From CAZAKZ01 sp964485695 (GTDB lineage Bacteria; Planctomycetota; JAFGQW01), in NCBI GenBank assembly GCA_964485695.1, contig CAZAKZ010000061.1:1-31898 (forward strand): a stretch of 31,898 bases of DNA. The letters are read 5' to 3'. Below, one piece after another: positions 1-9,559 of the stretch. The notes under the pieces are model-generated. The model was not told where the DNA came from, searched no databases, and was given only the letters and a program-made list of their open reading frames with translations. Position 1 is the first letter of the stretch. Each line of letters begins with the position of its first letter. Position numbers and translations under genes: made by a program.

Positions 1-72
1 CCAAAAATACTCTCAGAATCGATGGGTGTCATGCAGGCTTGCCGAAAGGACACAGTTTATCCACAGACTGTG

Positions 73-1428
73 CTAATCCATGGACCCCATGAACGGAGAC
101 AACACGGGCTCCAAAGCGCTTTTTTCGACAGCCAGCACCGTTCGTTCCCCTTCCCTTCTCAGGTAGAGGTATCGACCGTCCTTCCCTCCCACACGAATCC
201 CGTCCACGCCTCTCCGCCCCTTGAATCTCACCCGGATGAGACAGGCCCCTGGATCGAGGCCGTAGGAAACCTCGGGATTCTCCGGCGTGAGGAATTTAAC
301 GATACACTCCCGTTCCAGAGCCGACAGGATCGCCTCCCCCAGCCCGGCCGGATTTTCATTGAACCCTTCCATGCCCGCTTCCTCCCGGACCCTCCAGCCG
401 TTCCTGTCACGAACAAGTAAGACGCGGGCCGGTGCCCTGCCGACAATCTCCACCTCCTGGATCTGACTCCCTGTCGTTCTCAGGACAGCACGATCCCTGA
501 GCCGGTCCAGTTGTGCCGCGAAGAACAGCGCACCGACGATCTCCTCCGCAACGGCGAAGACCACCTTCGAAGTAGTTCTCCTGGCCAGGACCTTTCCAGC
601 CCCGTGCTGGACACCCAGGAGCAAGGTCTCATTTCTCCGATGACCGTCACAAGTCCAGTACGCCGTGATCCGCTTTTGAACTGTATTCCATTCATACTTC
701 GACTGGTCCTGCCCGCCTGCGGGCAACCACTCCGTGACCTTCAGCCGCTGAAATATCCTGCGAAATCGGTCCATGCCCCTGGGCGAGACGGGTTCCCGGA
801 ACGGCTCGACCAGAATCCAGCACCCTGGCGCCCTCTCACGTAAACAGATCCTGAATCCCGGTGATTCGAGTCGAATACCGGTCCAGTCGGCCCACTCGAA
901 TCTCAGTGCGCGGGGATCTCGAAAACAATCCGGAGATTCATGAAAGACGGCCGCAACACTCGTCGCGATGGAGAAGAATCCTCTCCGTCCCTCCACGGCC
1001 ATGACCGTTCGAGTCCCGAGGCGCGACGGCTTCCCGATCACGCCATGGATTTTTCTCTCTCTCGTTTTGAGGACGAACCGGGCCGCATTTGCACCCAATC
1101 CAGCCCTGGAAAGTTCCTCCTCGGAGTTCCTCCCCCGGGGTAAAGGCCTGTCGCTCCGAGTGGATTCGAGGTTGGCGACCAGCCGGGCCACCTTGAGGGT
1201 GTCGGCCGAATAGGAGACCGGTTCCATGATATGCCACCCGTCATCCACTTTCTTGAGGACGATGGTTCCGGTGGAATTCTGGATCGTGAAACCGGTGACA
1301 TCGTAGACATCGAAATCGAGTGGACGCAGGGCACGCTCCGGGCTCAAGGGCTCCTGCAAGTAGACGAAGTATGCAACAACGGCCAGAACGACGACGATGG
1401 TCAGGATGCTCCACGTCGTCCTGTACAT
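73..1428 (-). CDS. DUF4340 domain protein of the GldAFG-type ABC operon
   Basis: A 451-residue protein with one N-terminal membrane helix (about residues 6-25) followed by a long soluble part, the architecture of DUF4340 proteins. In many Gram-negative bacteria these are the last gene of an operon with an ABC ATPase, an ABC-2 permease and a GldG-like protein, and that order is seen here. The soluble part probably lies outside the cytoplasmic membrane. The exact role is not established; by association it is an accessory subunit of the exporter. The start is well supported: AGGAGGTGATCC (1440-1429), a full match to the 16S rRNA tail, leads directly into the ATG with six bases after GGAGG. The stop codon of the upstream GldG gene sits inside this ribosome-binding site, so the two genes are probably translationally coupled. 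The family call rests on architecture and neighbours. Confidence 0.85.
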   Translation of the reverse strand: MYRTTWSILTIVVVLAVVAYFVYLQEPLSPERALRPLDFDVYDVTGFTIQNSTGTIVLKKVDDGWHIMEPVSYSADTLKVARLVANLESTRSDRPLPRGRNSEEELSRAGLGANAARFVLKTRERKIHGVIGKPSRLGTRTVMAVEGRRGFFSIATSVAAVFHESPDCFRDPRALRFEWADWTGIRLESPGFRICLRERAPGCWILVEPFREPVSPRGMDRFRRIFQRLKVTEWLPAGGQDQSKYEWNTVQKRITAYWTCDGHRRNETLLLGVQHGAGKVLARRTTSKVVFAVAEEIVGALFFAAQLDRLRDRAVLRTTGSQIQEVEIVGRAPARVLLVRDRNGWRVREEAGMEGFNENPAGLGEAILSALERECIVKFLTPENPEVSYGLDPGACLIRVRFKGRRGVDGIRVGGKDGRYLYLRREGERTVLAVEKSALEPVLSPFMGSMD

Positions 1429-1431
1429 GGA

Positions 1432-3163
<1,732 letters not shown>

Positions 3164-3190
3164 GGATCCTCCGAAGCCAGGAGCCACGGG

Positions 3191-3931
3191 TCACCTCCAC
3201 TTGCGCGAGTCGAGGACCAGCCCGGTCAAGAACAGGGAAAAAAGAATAATCTTCAAAAAAAAGAGGACATCCAGCCACAGGATCTGCCCCCGGAAAAACT
3301 TGAGAATGTGGCTGCTCAGACTGAGGTATTCCGTCGCTTCCTGCAGAAAGACACTCTGCCCCCCTATCACCTGCCCGACATCGTCGATCCAGCAGAGGAA
3401 TAGAAAAGCCATGAAGGTCAGGACACCGGCAACGATCTGGTTACACGTTGCAGCGCTGAACAGGATGCCGAGACCCAGGGCTGTCGCCGAAAGCAGAAAA
3501 ATACCGAGCATCCCGGTCAGGACCGGACCGGGATCCAGTCCGCCGTGATCCTGGCCGAGATTGTGGATGAACAGACAGAAGACCGCCAGGGGCAGGAGTA
3601 GGAGCGCCACGAACACCAATCCACCCAGATACTTACCGACGACGACCTCCCAGCTCCGGACCGGGTCCGTCAGGAGAGATTCGATGGTACCCGAACGGAG
3701 TTCCTCGCTCAACAACCGCATGCTGATCAGCGGGATGAGAAACAGCAAGATGACCGAAATCGGGTTGAACAGTTCGTCGGTGACCAGGACCCGGGTCTGC
3801 AGGGTCACGCCGAATACAACTCCGTTGAGAAACAGGAAGATACCGGCGACCACGTACGCGATCGGCGAGAAGAAGTACCCTTTCAGCTCCCGGGTGAACA
3901 GGATCAGGATGACGGTTGCCGCTCTCATCAT
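3191..3931 (-). CDS. ABC-2 type permease, GldF-like
   Basis: A 246-residue integral membrane protein with about six hydrophobic helices, the usual length and shape of ABC-2 permeases in the GldF/NosY-like group. It would form the membrane channel of an exporter driven by the ATPase encoded just upstream. The cargo cannot be told from the sequence; in Bacteroidetes the homologous Gld proteins are needed for gliding motility, but in other phyla this cassette occurs in non-gliding cells. The ATG overlaps the ATPase stop by four bases (ATGA at 3931-3928), with AGGGGA upstream as a ribosome-binding site, so translation is probably coupled. The next gene, GldG-like, starts about 27 bases after this stop. 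Confidence 0.88.
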   Translation of the reverse strand: MMRAATVILILFTRELKGYFFSPIAYVVAGIFLFLNGVVFGVTLQTRVLVTDELFNPISVILLFLIPLISMRLLSEELRSGTIESLLTDPVRSWEVVVGKYLGGLVFVALLLLPLAVFCLFIHNLGQDHGGLDPGPVLTGMLGIFLLSATALGLGILFSAATCNQIVAGVLTFMAFLFLCWIDDVGQVIGGQSVFLQEATEYLSLSSHILKFFRGQILWLDVLFFLKIILFSLFLTGLVLDSRKWR

Positions 3932-4887
3932 GAATCCCCTTCTCGGTCGAGAATCCGGTGAAAGACCTCCTCCAGGTCCGGGTAGTCGCGCCTGAGAACA
4001 CGCACGATCCCGCCGGCGGTGTGCACCGACTCACCCACGATTTCAAGGGCCGTGGCGGCTCGTGAGCGGATGAGATACCGATTCCAGTCCTCTTCTTCCT
4101 CCGTCTCTTCCCGCCTCACATCCTCGATCTCGTCATGCCTGGAGAGCTGCGCCTCGATCGCAGATGGGTCCCCGTGGGCCTCGAGGTGAATCGTTGCGGA
4201 GATCCCGATCCGTTCCGGGAGCCTGGATGGTTCATCCAGGACGACCCGCCGGCCCCGGCGAAGGATCAGAACCCGGTCGCAGACTTTTTCCACCTCGGAC
4301 AGGATATGGCTCGAGATCAGGATGGAGTGGCGCGCCTTCAGCTCCAGAATGCGCTCCCTGAATTGCAGTATTTGCCCGGGGTCCAGCCCGATCGTGGGTT
4401 CATCCAGGATCAGAACCGGGGGATCGTTCAATAGTATCGCGGCCAGACCCACGCGCTGCCGGTATCCCCTGGACAGGTGTCCGAGAAGCTTACCCTCGAC
4501 AGAATGAAGGTCCAGCACCGCCATGACTGACGAAATGCGCACCTTTCGGTCTCTTGCAGGGATGCCCCTGAGCCGGGCGCGGAACACGAGATATTCCCGT
4601 ACCTTGAGATCGGGGTGAATCGGAACATTTTCCGGCATGTACCCGATGCGTTGCTTCACCCTGAGGGTCGCGGCCCCTTGGTCCAACCCCATCACCCTCA
4701 CCCGACCTCGCGTGGGGGAAAGGGATCCCGCCAGGATCCGGAGGGTCGTGGTCTTCCCGGCCCCATTGGGTCCGATGAGGCCGAGGACCTCACCGCGCAG
4801 GACCTCGAAGCCGAGGTCCTTGAGCGCCCAGGTGCTCCCGAACCGTCTTCCGAGTCCTTCCACCGAGATGACCGATTCAAGATTCAT
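3928..4887 (-). CDS. ABC transporter ATP-binding protein, GldA-like
   Basis: A 319-residue cytoplasmic ATPase. Visible motifs in order: Walker A GPNGAGKTT (39-47), signature LSRGYRQ (138-144), Walker B VLILDEP (158-164), and the H-loop SSH shortly after. A C-terminal extension of about 90 residues follows the nucleotide-binding domain, as in the ABC-2 exporter ATPases of the CcmA/GldA group. It is the first gene of a four-gene minus-strand operon with permease, GldG-like and DUF4340 proteins, and should energise export of an unknown substrate. A TATAAT element with an inverted repeat lies about 120 bp upstream. No key residue is missing. Confidence 0.93.
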   Translation of the reverse strand: MNLESVISVEGLGRRFGSTWALKDLGFEVLRGEVLGLIGPNGAGKTTTLRILAGSLSPTRGRVRVMGLDQGAATLRVKQRIGYMPENVPIHPDLKVREYLVFRARLRGIPARDRKVRISSVMAVLDLHSVEGKLLGHLSRGYRQRVGLAAILLNDPPVLILDEPTIGLDPGQILQFRERILELKARHSILISSHILSEVEKVCDRVLILRRGRRVVLDEPSRLPERIGISATIHLEAHGDPSAIEAQLSRHDEIEDVRREETEEEEDWNRYLIRSRAATALEIVGESVHTAGGIVRVLRRDYPDLEEVFHRILDREGDS

Positions 4888-5254
4888 GCAATCCGCATCC
4901 TGTCCTTCCGGATCCGTTCAGGGCTCGATTCCAGGGTTTGCAGGAGCTCCCCTTCGAGTATTCTGACCCTAACCCTCTTCACATCAACAGGTAATATGGA
5001 TTCCTCGGCTGAAATTATATCAGCCCAGGGCCAACAACGGATCCAGGTGCGAAAATTCCTGGGTTCTGCCTGTAAAAACCGGTTTGTATCGAGGCGTCCC
5101 CACTCCTGATCCGCCCTTGAAGGTCCCTGTATCCTCCTGTAATGTCTGAGCCAAATCAGTGACCGTATTATGCGTATACGGAATGTTCCTGGACCGGAAC
5201 CCATGTCCGGATCAGAGCATTTCCCTGGAACCTCGATATTGGATTGGGCGTACC
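4888..5254. other. Divergent intergenic region between the GldA-type operon and lemA
   Basis: A 367-bp stretch with no credible gene on either strand. It holds the probable promoter of the minus-strand ABC operon (5007-5025). On the plus side a TATTAT sequence at 5166-5171 could serve lemA, but no matching -35 element is visible. Confidence 0.6.
5007..5025 (-). promoter_or_regulatory. Extended -10 promoter inside an inverted repeat, for the GldA-type operon
   Basis: On the minus strand TGATATAAT gives a consensus -10 (complement of 5014-5019) preceded by TGn. It is embedded in a perfect inverted repeat, GGCTGA-N7-TCAGCC (5007-5025). No good -35 is seen, which an extended -10 can tolerate. 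The predicted transcript would have a leader of roughly 120 nt before the ATG at 4887. A repressor bound to the repeat would cover the -10. Confidence 0.5.
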
Positions 5255-5842
5255 ATGCTGTTAACCGTCTGTCTCGCCTCCACCACCCTCATCGTCGGAC
5301 TCGCTATTGCGGGTGTGGCGATCCTGTTCATTCTCTGGCTGTTCGGCCTCTACAACGCCTGTGTCAGGCTGAGGAACCGGGTCAAGAACGCCTGGGCCCA
5401 GATCGATGTGCAGTTGAAGCGCCGGTACGACCTGATCCCCAACCTCGTGAACACCGTCAAGAAATTCATGGAGCACGAAAAGGACGTGCTCACAGCCGTG
5501 ACCGAAGCCCGATCCGCCTGCATGAAGAATCAGGGCGTCAAGGAACAGGCCCAGTCCGAAAACATGCTGTCGGGAGCTCTGAAATCCCTGTTCGCGGTCT
5601 CGGAAGCCTATCCGGAACTGAAGAGCGACCAGAACATGCTGCAACTCCAGGAAGAATTGACGGCCACCGAAAACCGCATCTCTTTTTCCCGGCAGCACTA
5701 CAACGATTCGGTGATGCAGTTCAATACCCGCATCCAGACGGCGCCCACGGTGTTTTTCGCCGGCCTCTTCAAGTTCGAGGAAGCCGAATTCTTCGAGGTG
5801 GAAGAGTCCAGTGAACGAGAGGTGCCCAAGGTAGAGTTCTGA
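5255..5842 (+). CDS. lemA: LemA family protein
   Basis: A 195-residue LemA family protein: a short N-terminal tail, one membrane helix (about residues 9-32) and a cytoplasmic helical domain. The family core is clear in the segments RVKNAWAQIDVQLKRRYDLI and PNLVNTVKKFMEHEKDVLTA, and later in the segment with TENRISFSRQHYND. The function of LemA proteins is poorly defined; they are membrane-anchored helical bundles often found near peptidases or phosphatases, but no such partner is adjacent. The frame is open from a GTG at 5159, but the ATG at 5255 is preferred because it places the membrane helix at the N-terminus as in the family. The ribosome-binding site is weak. The gene stands alone and divergent from the ABC operon. 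Confidence 0.92.
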   Translation: MLLTVCLASTTLIVGLAIAGVAILFILWLFGLYNACVRLRNRVKNAWAQIDVQLKRRYDLIPNLVNTVKKFMEHEKDVLTAVTEARSACMKNQGVKEQAQSENMLSGALKSLFAVSEAYPELKSDQNMLQLQEELTATENRISFSRQHYNDSVMQFNTRIQTAPTVFFAGLFKFEEAEFFEVEESSEREVPKVEF

Positions 5843-5906
5843 TCAGAGGGGCGTATGTGGGGATTCGTTTTTTGCGGTCCGGCCGGAAATTTATGGGGGA
5901 ATCCGG

Positions 5907-6011
5907 TCAGGACCGGATCTCTTTCTTGGTCTTCCCACGGGTGGGTTTACGGCCTCGATTGGCCTTCTTGGACCTCCATTTCAGCCGGCCCGTACGACGA
6001 CGCTTAGCCAT
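5907..6011 (-). CDS. 34-residue highly basic small protein, possibly ribosome-associated
   Basis: A short frame beginning MAKRRRTGRLKWRSKK and ending in KTKKEIRS. Seventeen of 34 residues are Lys or Arg and only one is acidic. It begins with ATG and has AGAGG about eight bases upstream. Composition and size resemble very small ribosome-associated proteins such as bTHX or the bacterial AURKAIP1/COX24-like (mS38-related) proteins. This is a resemblance, not a recognised match. It lies between lemA and the pseudouridine synthase on the minus strand, near other translation genes. The clean start, codon structure and extreme composition make chance unlikely. Confidence 0.65.
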   Translation of the reverse strand: MAKRRRTGRLKWRSKKANRGRKPTRGKTKKEIRS

Positions 6012-6093
6012 TGTCTGTTCCTCTTTCCGGAGGCAATATCGTCCTGTAGACACACAATCGAGGAGGGAAATCTAAGGGCCTGCCCCATCCCCT

Positions 6094-7077
6094 TCAAGCC
6101 TTTCTCAAGAACTTTTGAAATCCCAAGGTCTTCAGAACCACCCGTAATTCGGCAGGAACTGGCGCCTCATAGACCCGGAGGTCTCCCCGGCCAGGATGGG
6201 GGATCTCGAGGCGCAGTGCGTGCAGAAACATCCGCCTCAATCCCAGTCTGCGACAGAGCACAGGGCCGGATTTCCCGCTGTACCTGGGATCCCCGACCAC
6301 GGGATGCCCCAGGTTTGACAGGTGGGCACGGACCTGATGGGTGCGTCCCGTGAGGGGTCGTACTTCCAGCAGTGAGGCCTCGGGGCCGGACGCCAGGACC
6401 CGATAGCTTGTCTCGGCGGGAATCCCCCCGGATCCCACGAGAACCTTCGCCCCCCGGGGTCGGTTCAACCGTTCCAGGTCCCCCTTGAGCACGCCGCTCG
6501 AAGCCAGCTCTCCGGAGGCCAGCGCGAGATAGACCTTTTTCACCTCACGGTTCCTGAACGAGGCAGCCAGGCCGCGCTGGGCATCAGGGGTCTTTCCGAA
6601 CAGGACCACGCCGGACGTATGCCTGTCCAGGCGGTGCGCGGGAGCGAGTCGGAAAGTCAATGCGCCCGAGGGCACCTTCAGGTAGCTCTTCACCTGATTC
6701 GTCAGGCTGGCTCCAGATCCGTGCACGGCCAGGCCGGCCGGCTTGTTCACGGCCAGGACGTCCTGGTCTTCGACCAGGATTTCCGGCATGGGACCGCCCG
6801 AGGGCTCCTGGGAGACGTGAGCCAGCCCCTGCCACTGGTCGCGGGAAAACGGGAGCCTGACCACGTCTCCGGCCTCCAGGATCACCCCCGGGGCAGATTT
6901 TACCTGATTCACCCGGACCCGCCCGCGATCGATGATCTTGTGGAGGAACCCCAGCTTGGCCCCAGGCAAGAGTTTACGTAGAAATCGGTCGAGGCGCTGA
7001 TGGGCGTCCAGGGTACCGAGTCGTAGGGTGATTTCCCTGGGATGGAACTGGATCGTCGTTTCTTCCTGCAGGGACAT
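6094..7077 (-). CDS. RluA-family 23S rRNA pseudouridine synthase (RluC-like)
   Basis: A 327-residue enzyme that would convert uridine to pseudouridine in rRNA. An N-terminal S4 RNA-binding domain (about residues 25-75, RLDRFLRKLLPGAKL) precedes the catalytic domain. The catalytic motif HRLDRHTSGV is at 148-157 with the nucleophilic aspartate at 151. NKPAGLAVH (111-119) and the later GRTHQVRAHL segment are also typical. The S4 domain with its KLLPG segment is closest to RluC/RluD, so 23S rRNA is the likely substrate, but which uridines are modified cannot be read from sequence. It begins about 40 bp downstream of tRNA-Leu on the same strand and may share its promoter. Confidence 0.93.
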   Translation of the reverse strand: MSLQEETTIQFHPREITLRLGTLDAHQRLDRFLRKLLPGAKLGFLHKIIDRGRVRVNQVKSAPGVILEAGDVVRLPFSRDQWQGLAHVSQEPSGGPMPEILVEDQDVLAVNKPAGLAVHGSGASLTNQVKSYLKVPSGALTFRLAPAHRLDRHTSGVVLFGKTPDAQRGLAASFRNREVKKVYLALASGELASSGVLKGDLERLNRPRGAKVLVGSGGIPAETSYRVLASGPEASLLEVRPLTGRTHQVRAHLSNLGHPVVGDPRYSGKSGPVLCRRLGLRRMFLHALRLEIPHPGRGDLRVYEAPVPAELRVVLKTLGFQKFLRKA

Positions 7078-7116
7078 GATGCGAATCGCCCCTCATCCGG
7101 GCGAGGCGGGAAAAAA

Positions 7117-7203
7117 TGGTGCCGAAGAAGGGACTCGAACCCTTACCGCCCGAAGGCGACTAGGTCCTGAACCTAGCGCGTCTGCCAATTCCGCCACTTC
7201 GGC
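7117..7203 (-). tRNA. tRNA-Leu (anticodon CAG)
   Basis: An 87-nt class II tRNA on the minus strand. The acceptor GCCGAAG pairs with CTTCGGC, followed by A and an encoded CCA (7119-7117). The anticodon stem CTAGG/CCTAG encloses TTCAGGA, giving anticodon CAG for leucine. A long variable arm (CGCC/GGCG with a TTCG loop) and a GGTTCGAGTCC T-arm complete the leucine type. Six T follow CCA directly on the coding strand. Confidence 0.98.
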
Positions 7204-7235
7204 ACGGTTTGAACTTTTCCTCGAGGCGAGAGGAA

Positions 7236-7265
7236 GATATACATCTTCAAGTCGGATATTGTCAA
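7236..7265 (-). promoter_or_regulatory. Sigma-70 promoter for tRNA-Leu
   Basis: On the minus strand a perfect -35 TTGACA (complement of 7260-7265) is followed after 18 bp by TATATC (complement of 7236-7241). The predicted start is about 25 nt upstream of the mature tRNA 5' end at 7203. This is the best housekeeping promoter in the window. Confidence 0.75.
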
Positions 7266-7297
7266 CTCCTTCATCCCAGGAATGGATCCCCGGGCCC

Positions 7298-7756
7298 ATG
7301 GCAGGAACCGAGGGCGGCAGGCGCCTGATCGCCAAGAACAAAAAAGCCTTTTACGACTACGAGATCCTCACCCGGGTGGAGTGCGGCATCGTCCTGTTGG
7401 GCACCGAGGTGAAGAGCCTGCGGGCGGGCAAGGTGAGCCTGACCGAGGCGTTCGGGCGGTTTCAGGACGGGGAGCTCTTTCTCCTGGGCCTCAATATTCC
7501 GGAATACTCCCACGGAAACCAGCAGAACCACGATCCAGTGCGGCCCCGGAAGTTGCTTCTGCACCGGCGGGAAATCAGACAAATGAGTTCGAAATGCCAT
7601 GAAAAAGGTCTCACCCTGGTGCCGCTGGCGATATACTTCAGGGGGAGCCGGATCAAGGTGGAAATGGGCCTCGGCCGGGGGAAGCGGAAATACGACAAGA
7701 GAGAAAAGCTCAAGAAACGCGAACACAGGCGAGAGATCGATCGTTCTCTCAATTGA
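7298..7756 (+). CDS. smpB: SsrA-binding protein SmpB
   Basis: A 152-residue protein of typical SmpB length. It binds tmRNA and helps it enter the A site of stalled ribosomes for trans-translation. Family features: an N-terminal NKKAFYDYEI segment, GTEVKSLRAGKVSL in the beta-barrel, HRREI, and the C-terminal basic tail with GRGKRKYDKRE that acts in the decoding centre. The ATG at 7298 gives the normal N-terminus; upstream in-frame sequence overlaps the tRNA and promoter on the other strand and is not coding. Its partner RNA, ssrA, begins 32 bp after the stop, so the two components may be cotranscribed. Confidence 0.97.
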   Translation: MAGTEGGRRLIAKNKKAFYDYEILTRVECGIVLLGTEVKSLRAGKVSLTEAFGRFQDGELFLLGLNIPEYSHGNQQNHDPVRPRKLLLHRREIRQMSSKCHEKGLTLVPLAIYFRGSRIKVEMGLGRGKRKYDKREKLKKREHRREIDRSLN

Positions 7757-7788
7757 TCCCTAGATCCATGAATCGCAGCTGAACGAAA

Positions 7789-8140
7789 GGGGGCGCACTG
7801 GCTTCGACCGGGTTCTCGAAGAGCATGATGCGATCCGAGGTTTCAGGAGGCCTCGTTAAACACCTGAGCCTAAACTTCAAGTGCAGACAACAACTATGCA
7901 CTTGCCGCCTAATTAAGGTGGCACGTTCTGTCCCCTTCCCCTGCGGGGGGGCAAGAACGCTGATAGCAGGGTAGCCGGCCATCAGCTTTCTCCGGTTGGC
8001 TGGCGAAACAACAGGGGAAATAGCGCTCCGTGGGACTGACCTGCTGGACCACGGAACGCGACATCCACGGCAGGGTATGATCGTAGACTCATGCTTGGAA
8101 TGACCCAGGGACGCGGGTTCGACTCCCGCCGCCTCCACCA
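7789..8140 (+). ncRNA. ssrA: tmRNA (SsrA), tag ADNNYALAA
   Basis: A one-piece tmRNA of 352 nt. The 5' end GGGGGCG (7789-7795) pairs with CGCCTCC before the discriminator A and encoded CCA at 8138-8140. The T-arm GCGGGTTCGACTCCCGC lies just before it, and the 5' D-loop-like ACTGGCTTCGACCGGG is typical. The tag frame starts at GCA (7883) and reads A-D-N-N-Y-A-L-A-A before TAA at 7910-7912. It ends in the ALAA degradation signal used by ClpXP-type proteases. The gene directly follows smpB. No strong own promoter or terminator was found. Confidence 0.97.
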
Positions 8141-8300
8141 CGCCTTTTGCATCGAGGGTATTCAAGGGGATCGGGTCAGGAAGTCAAAGCGACTTCATCC
8201 CCGTAGCGTGTCAATAGACCGCCGGATTGGAATCCGCCCGGCCCGGTTGCCCTTCCCTCACTTCCCCACCACGAATCGGTGAAATCCCGACGCCCTGCAC

Positions 8301-8636
8301 TCAGAGGTGAAGGTGAAGCTCGCCCTTCATGATGCAGACCCGCTTGATCCACTGGAAGGGGATGAACTGCTTCACCGGCAGTTTCTCGCCCTTGGGGCCC
8401 CCTTTGGTGGCCTCCGTGGCCACGGTGATGATGTCATCATGGACGCTGAGGATCTTGGCCCGGTGGAATCCGGGTTTGATCTGAAATCCCAGGGGGATGC
8501 TCTCCATGGACTCGGGATTGCTCACCGTGGCCACCTTGCCCACAAGGGAGCGAAGCACGTCCTGCAGGGAGTGAATCTCCGGCTTCGTCTTGTCGGTCTC
8601 GCCGGTGGATCCGGCACTGGATTCAGATGACGGCAT
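8301..8636 (-). CDS. Unrecognised 111-residue soluble protein
   Basis: I do not recognise this protein. The first 20 or so residues are Ser/Thr/Glu/Lys-rich and probably disordered. The rest is mixed beta-rich sequence (GFHRAKILSVHDDIITVATE, then IPFQWIKRVCIMKGEL) and ends in HLHL. The pattern would fit a small beta-barrel such as an SH3- or LSm-like fold, but that is a guess. There is no signal peptide, membrane helix or obvious catalytic motif. The start is good: AAGGAGGG lies about eight bases before the ATG. It stands alone, converging on the tmRNA gene. Confidence 0.75.
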   Translation of the reverse strand: MPSSESSAGSTGETDKTKPEIHSLQDVLRSLVGKVATVSNPESMESIPLGFQIKPGFHRAKILSVHDDIITVATEATKGGPKGEKLPVKQFIPFQWIKRVCIMKGELHLHL

Positions 8637-9105
8637 GGCTGTCCCTCCTTGAAAGTATGACTACCTGGATTATCCGTGAAGGGCTATACCCGGTACGTCC
8701 CGGGTCTTTGGCACCCGATCCCACCTCCCTATCCTCGCCGAAATCCTCGTGAAGCCGATGCGGTCCTGCTGCATCCTCGTCTCCCACCCCTTCGGGGGCA
8801 GGAGGAGGCCAACCGTCTAGTGGCCGTCAAGCCACGGTCTCATGTGATACTGAAGAGGACCGAGTTGCTGATGCTGGACACACCGGACAGTGAGAAGAAC
8901 GACAGGGAGGAGGGACATTCCGCGCATTGTTCCATCCCATCGATTGACAGGCTGTCACGTCTACGCCAGCCTGAACATGGCCGCTGTTCACCGGATAATC
9001 AGGGTACCAGGTCTTGAGGTTTCGGTCAACGGAGTGGAAACTGGAACCCTCCCCGGAATGGAGGACGGCACTCGGATTTCGGCGTATCACTTCAGGAGGC
9101 TGACC
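8637..9105. other. Gene-free divergent region
   Basis: A 469-bp region between two divergent small genes with no coding frame I trust. It contains a long hairpin with a UUCG tetraloop (8775-8808) and a shorter inverted repeat GTGGC-N6-GCCAC (8820-8835). GATAAT at 8994-8999, with a weak CTGAAC 17 bp upstream, might be a promoter for the plus-strand gene at 9106. Confidence 0.55.
8775..8808. other. Hairpin with UUCG tetraloop
   Basis: Symmetric stem segments CCTC, CTCC and CCCC enclose TTCG and pair with GGGG, GGAG and GAGG, separated by small gt and CA/CA interruptions. No T run follows on either strand, so it does not look like an ordinary intrinsic terminator. Confidence 0.5.
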
Positions 9106-9540
9106 ATGGTCGGGAAACCGTTCGAGGCAACCGCCTTCTTCATCCTCCCGCAATGCAGCCCCCCGAATCTGGAACAGAAGGCGAAATACGCCCTGGAGGG
9201 GATGGGCTTCGAGATCCTTCGCTCCTTCTCGGGCCCGGCCCGGACGAAGGTCGTGGGGGTCATCGGGAGTCCCGGCTGGGATCGTCTGCTCAGGATCGTC
9301 TTCCGGTCCGATGTCGGGTGTCGCTGTGAAGCCTCGGTCGTGTGCAAAAAGGAGATCCTGGGTGAACAGGAACGGTGGGTGCTCGGCCTGCGCGCAGCTC
9401 CGTACAAGACCCGGATCAAATGGGGCCGGGGGCTCGTCAGCCTGCGTCAGGAGATCCTTGAAAGGCTGGTACACACCGGCGTGCTGAATCCTGTGAAACA
9501 CCGGCGTATCAAGGTCAAAAAACGCTATTTCTTCACCTAG
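9106..9540 (+). CDS. Unrecognised 144-residue protein
   Basis: I do not recognise this protein. It has no signal peptide or membrane helix. Beta-strand-like stretches (TAFFILPQC, TKVVGVIG, LLRIVF, EASVVCKKEIL) alternate with helical segments, and the C-terminus is basic (KHRRIKVKKRYF). Four cysteines are scattered without a clear metal-binding pattern. The frame is open upstream to 8890, but AGGAGG eight bases before the ATG at 9106 fixes the start. It converges on amrS, with only 19 bp between the stops. Confidence 0.75.
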   Translation: MVGKPFEATAFFILPQCSPPNLEQKAKYALEGMGFEILRSFSGPARTKVVGVIGSPGWDRLLRIVFRSDVGCRCEASVVCKKEILGEQERWVLGLRAAPYKTRIKWGRGLVSLRQEILERLVHTGVLNPVKHRRIKVKKRYFFT

Positions 9541-9559
9541 CACGGTCGCAGCAGTAGGA

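Noticed and set aside
7301..7756. Reading smpB from the upstream in-frame codons near 7028
   Set aside because: The extra N-terminus would be antisense to the rluA-family start, tRNA-Leu and its promoter; the family N-terminus is given by the ATG at 7298.
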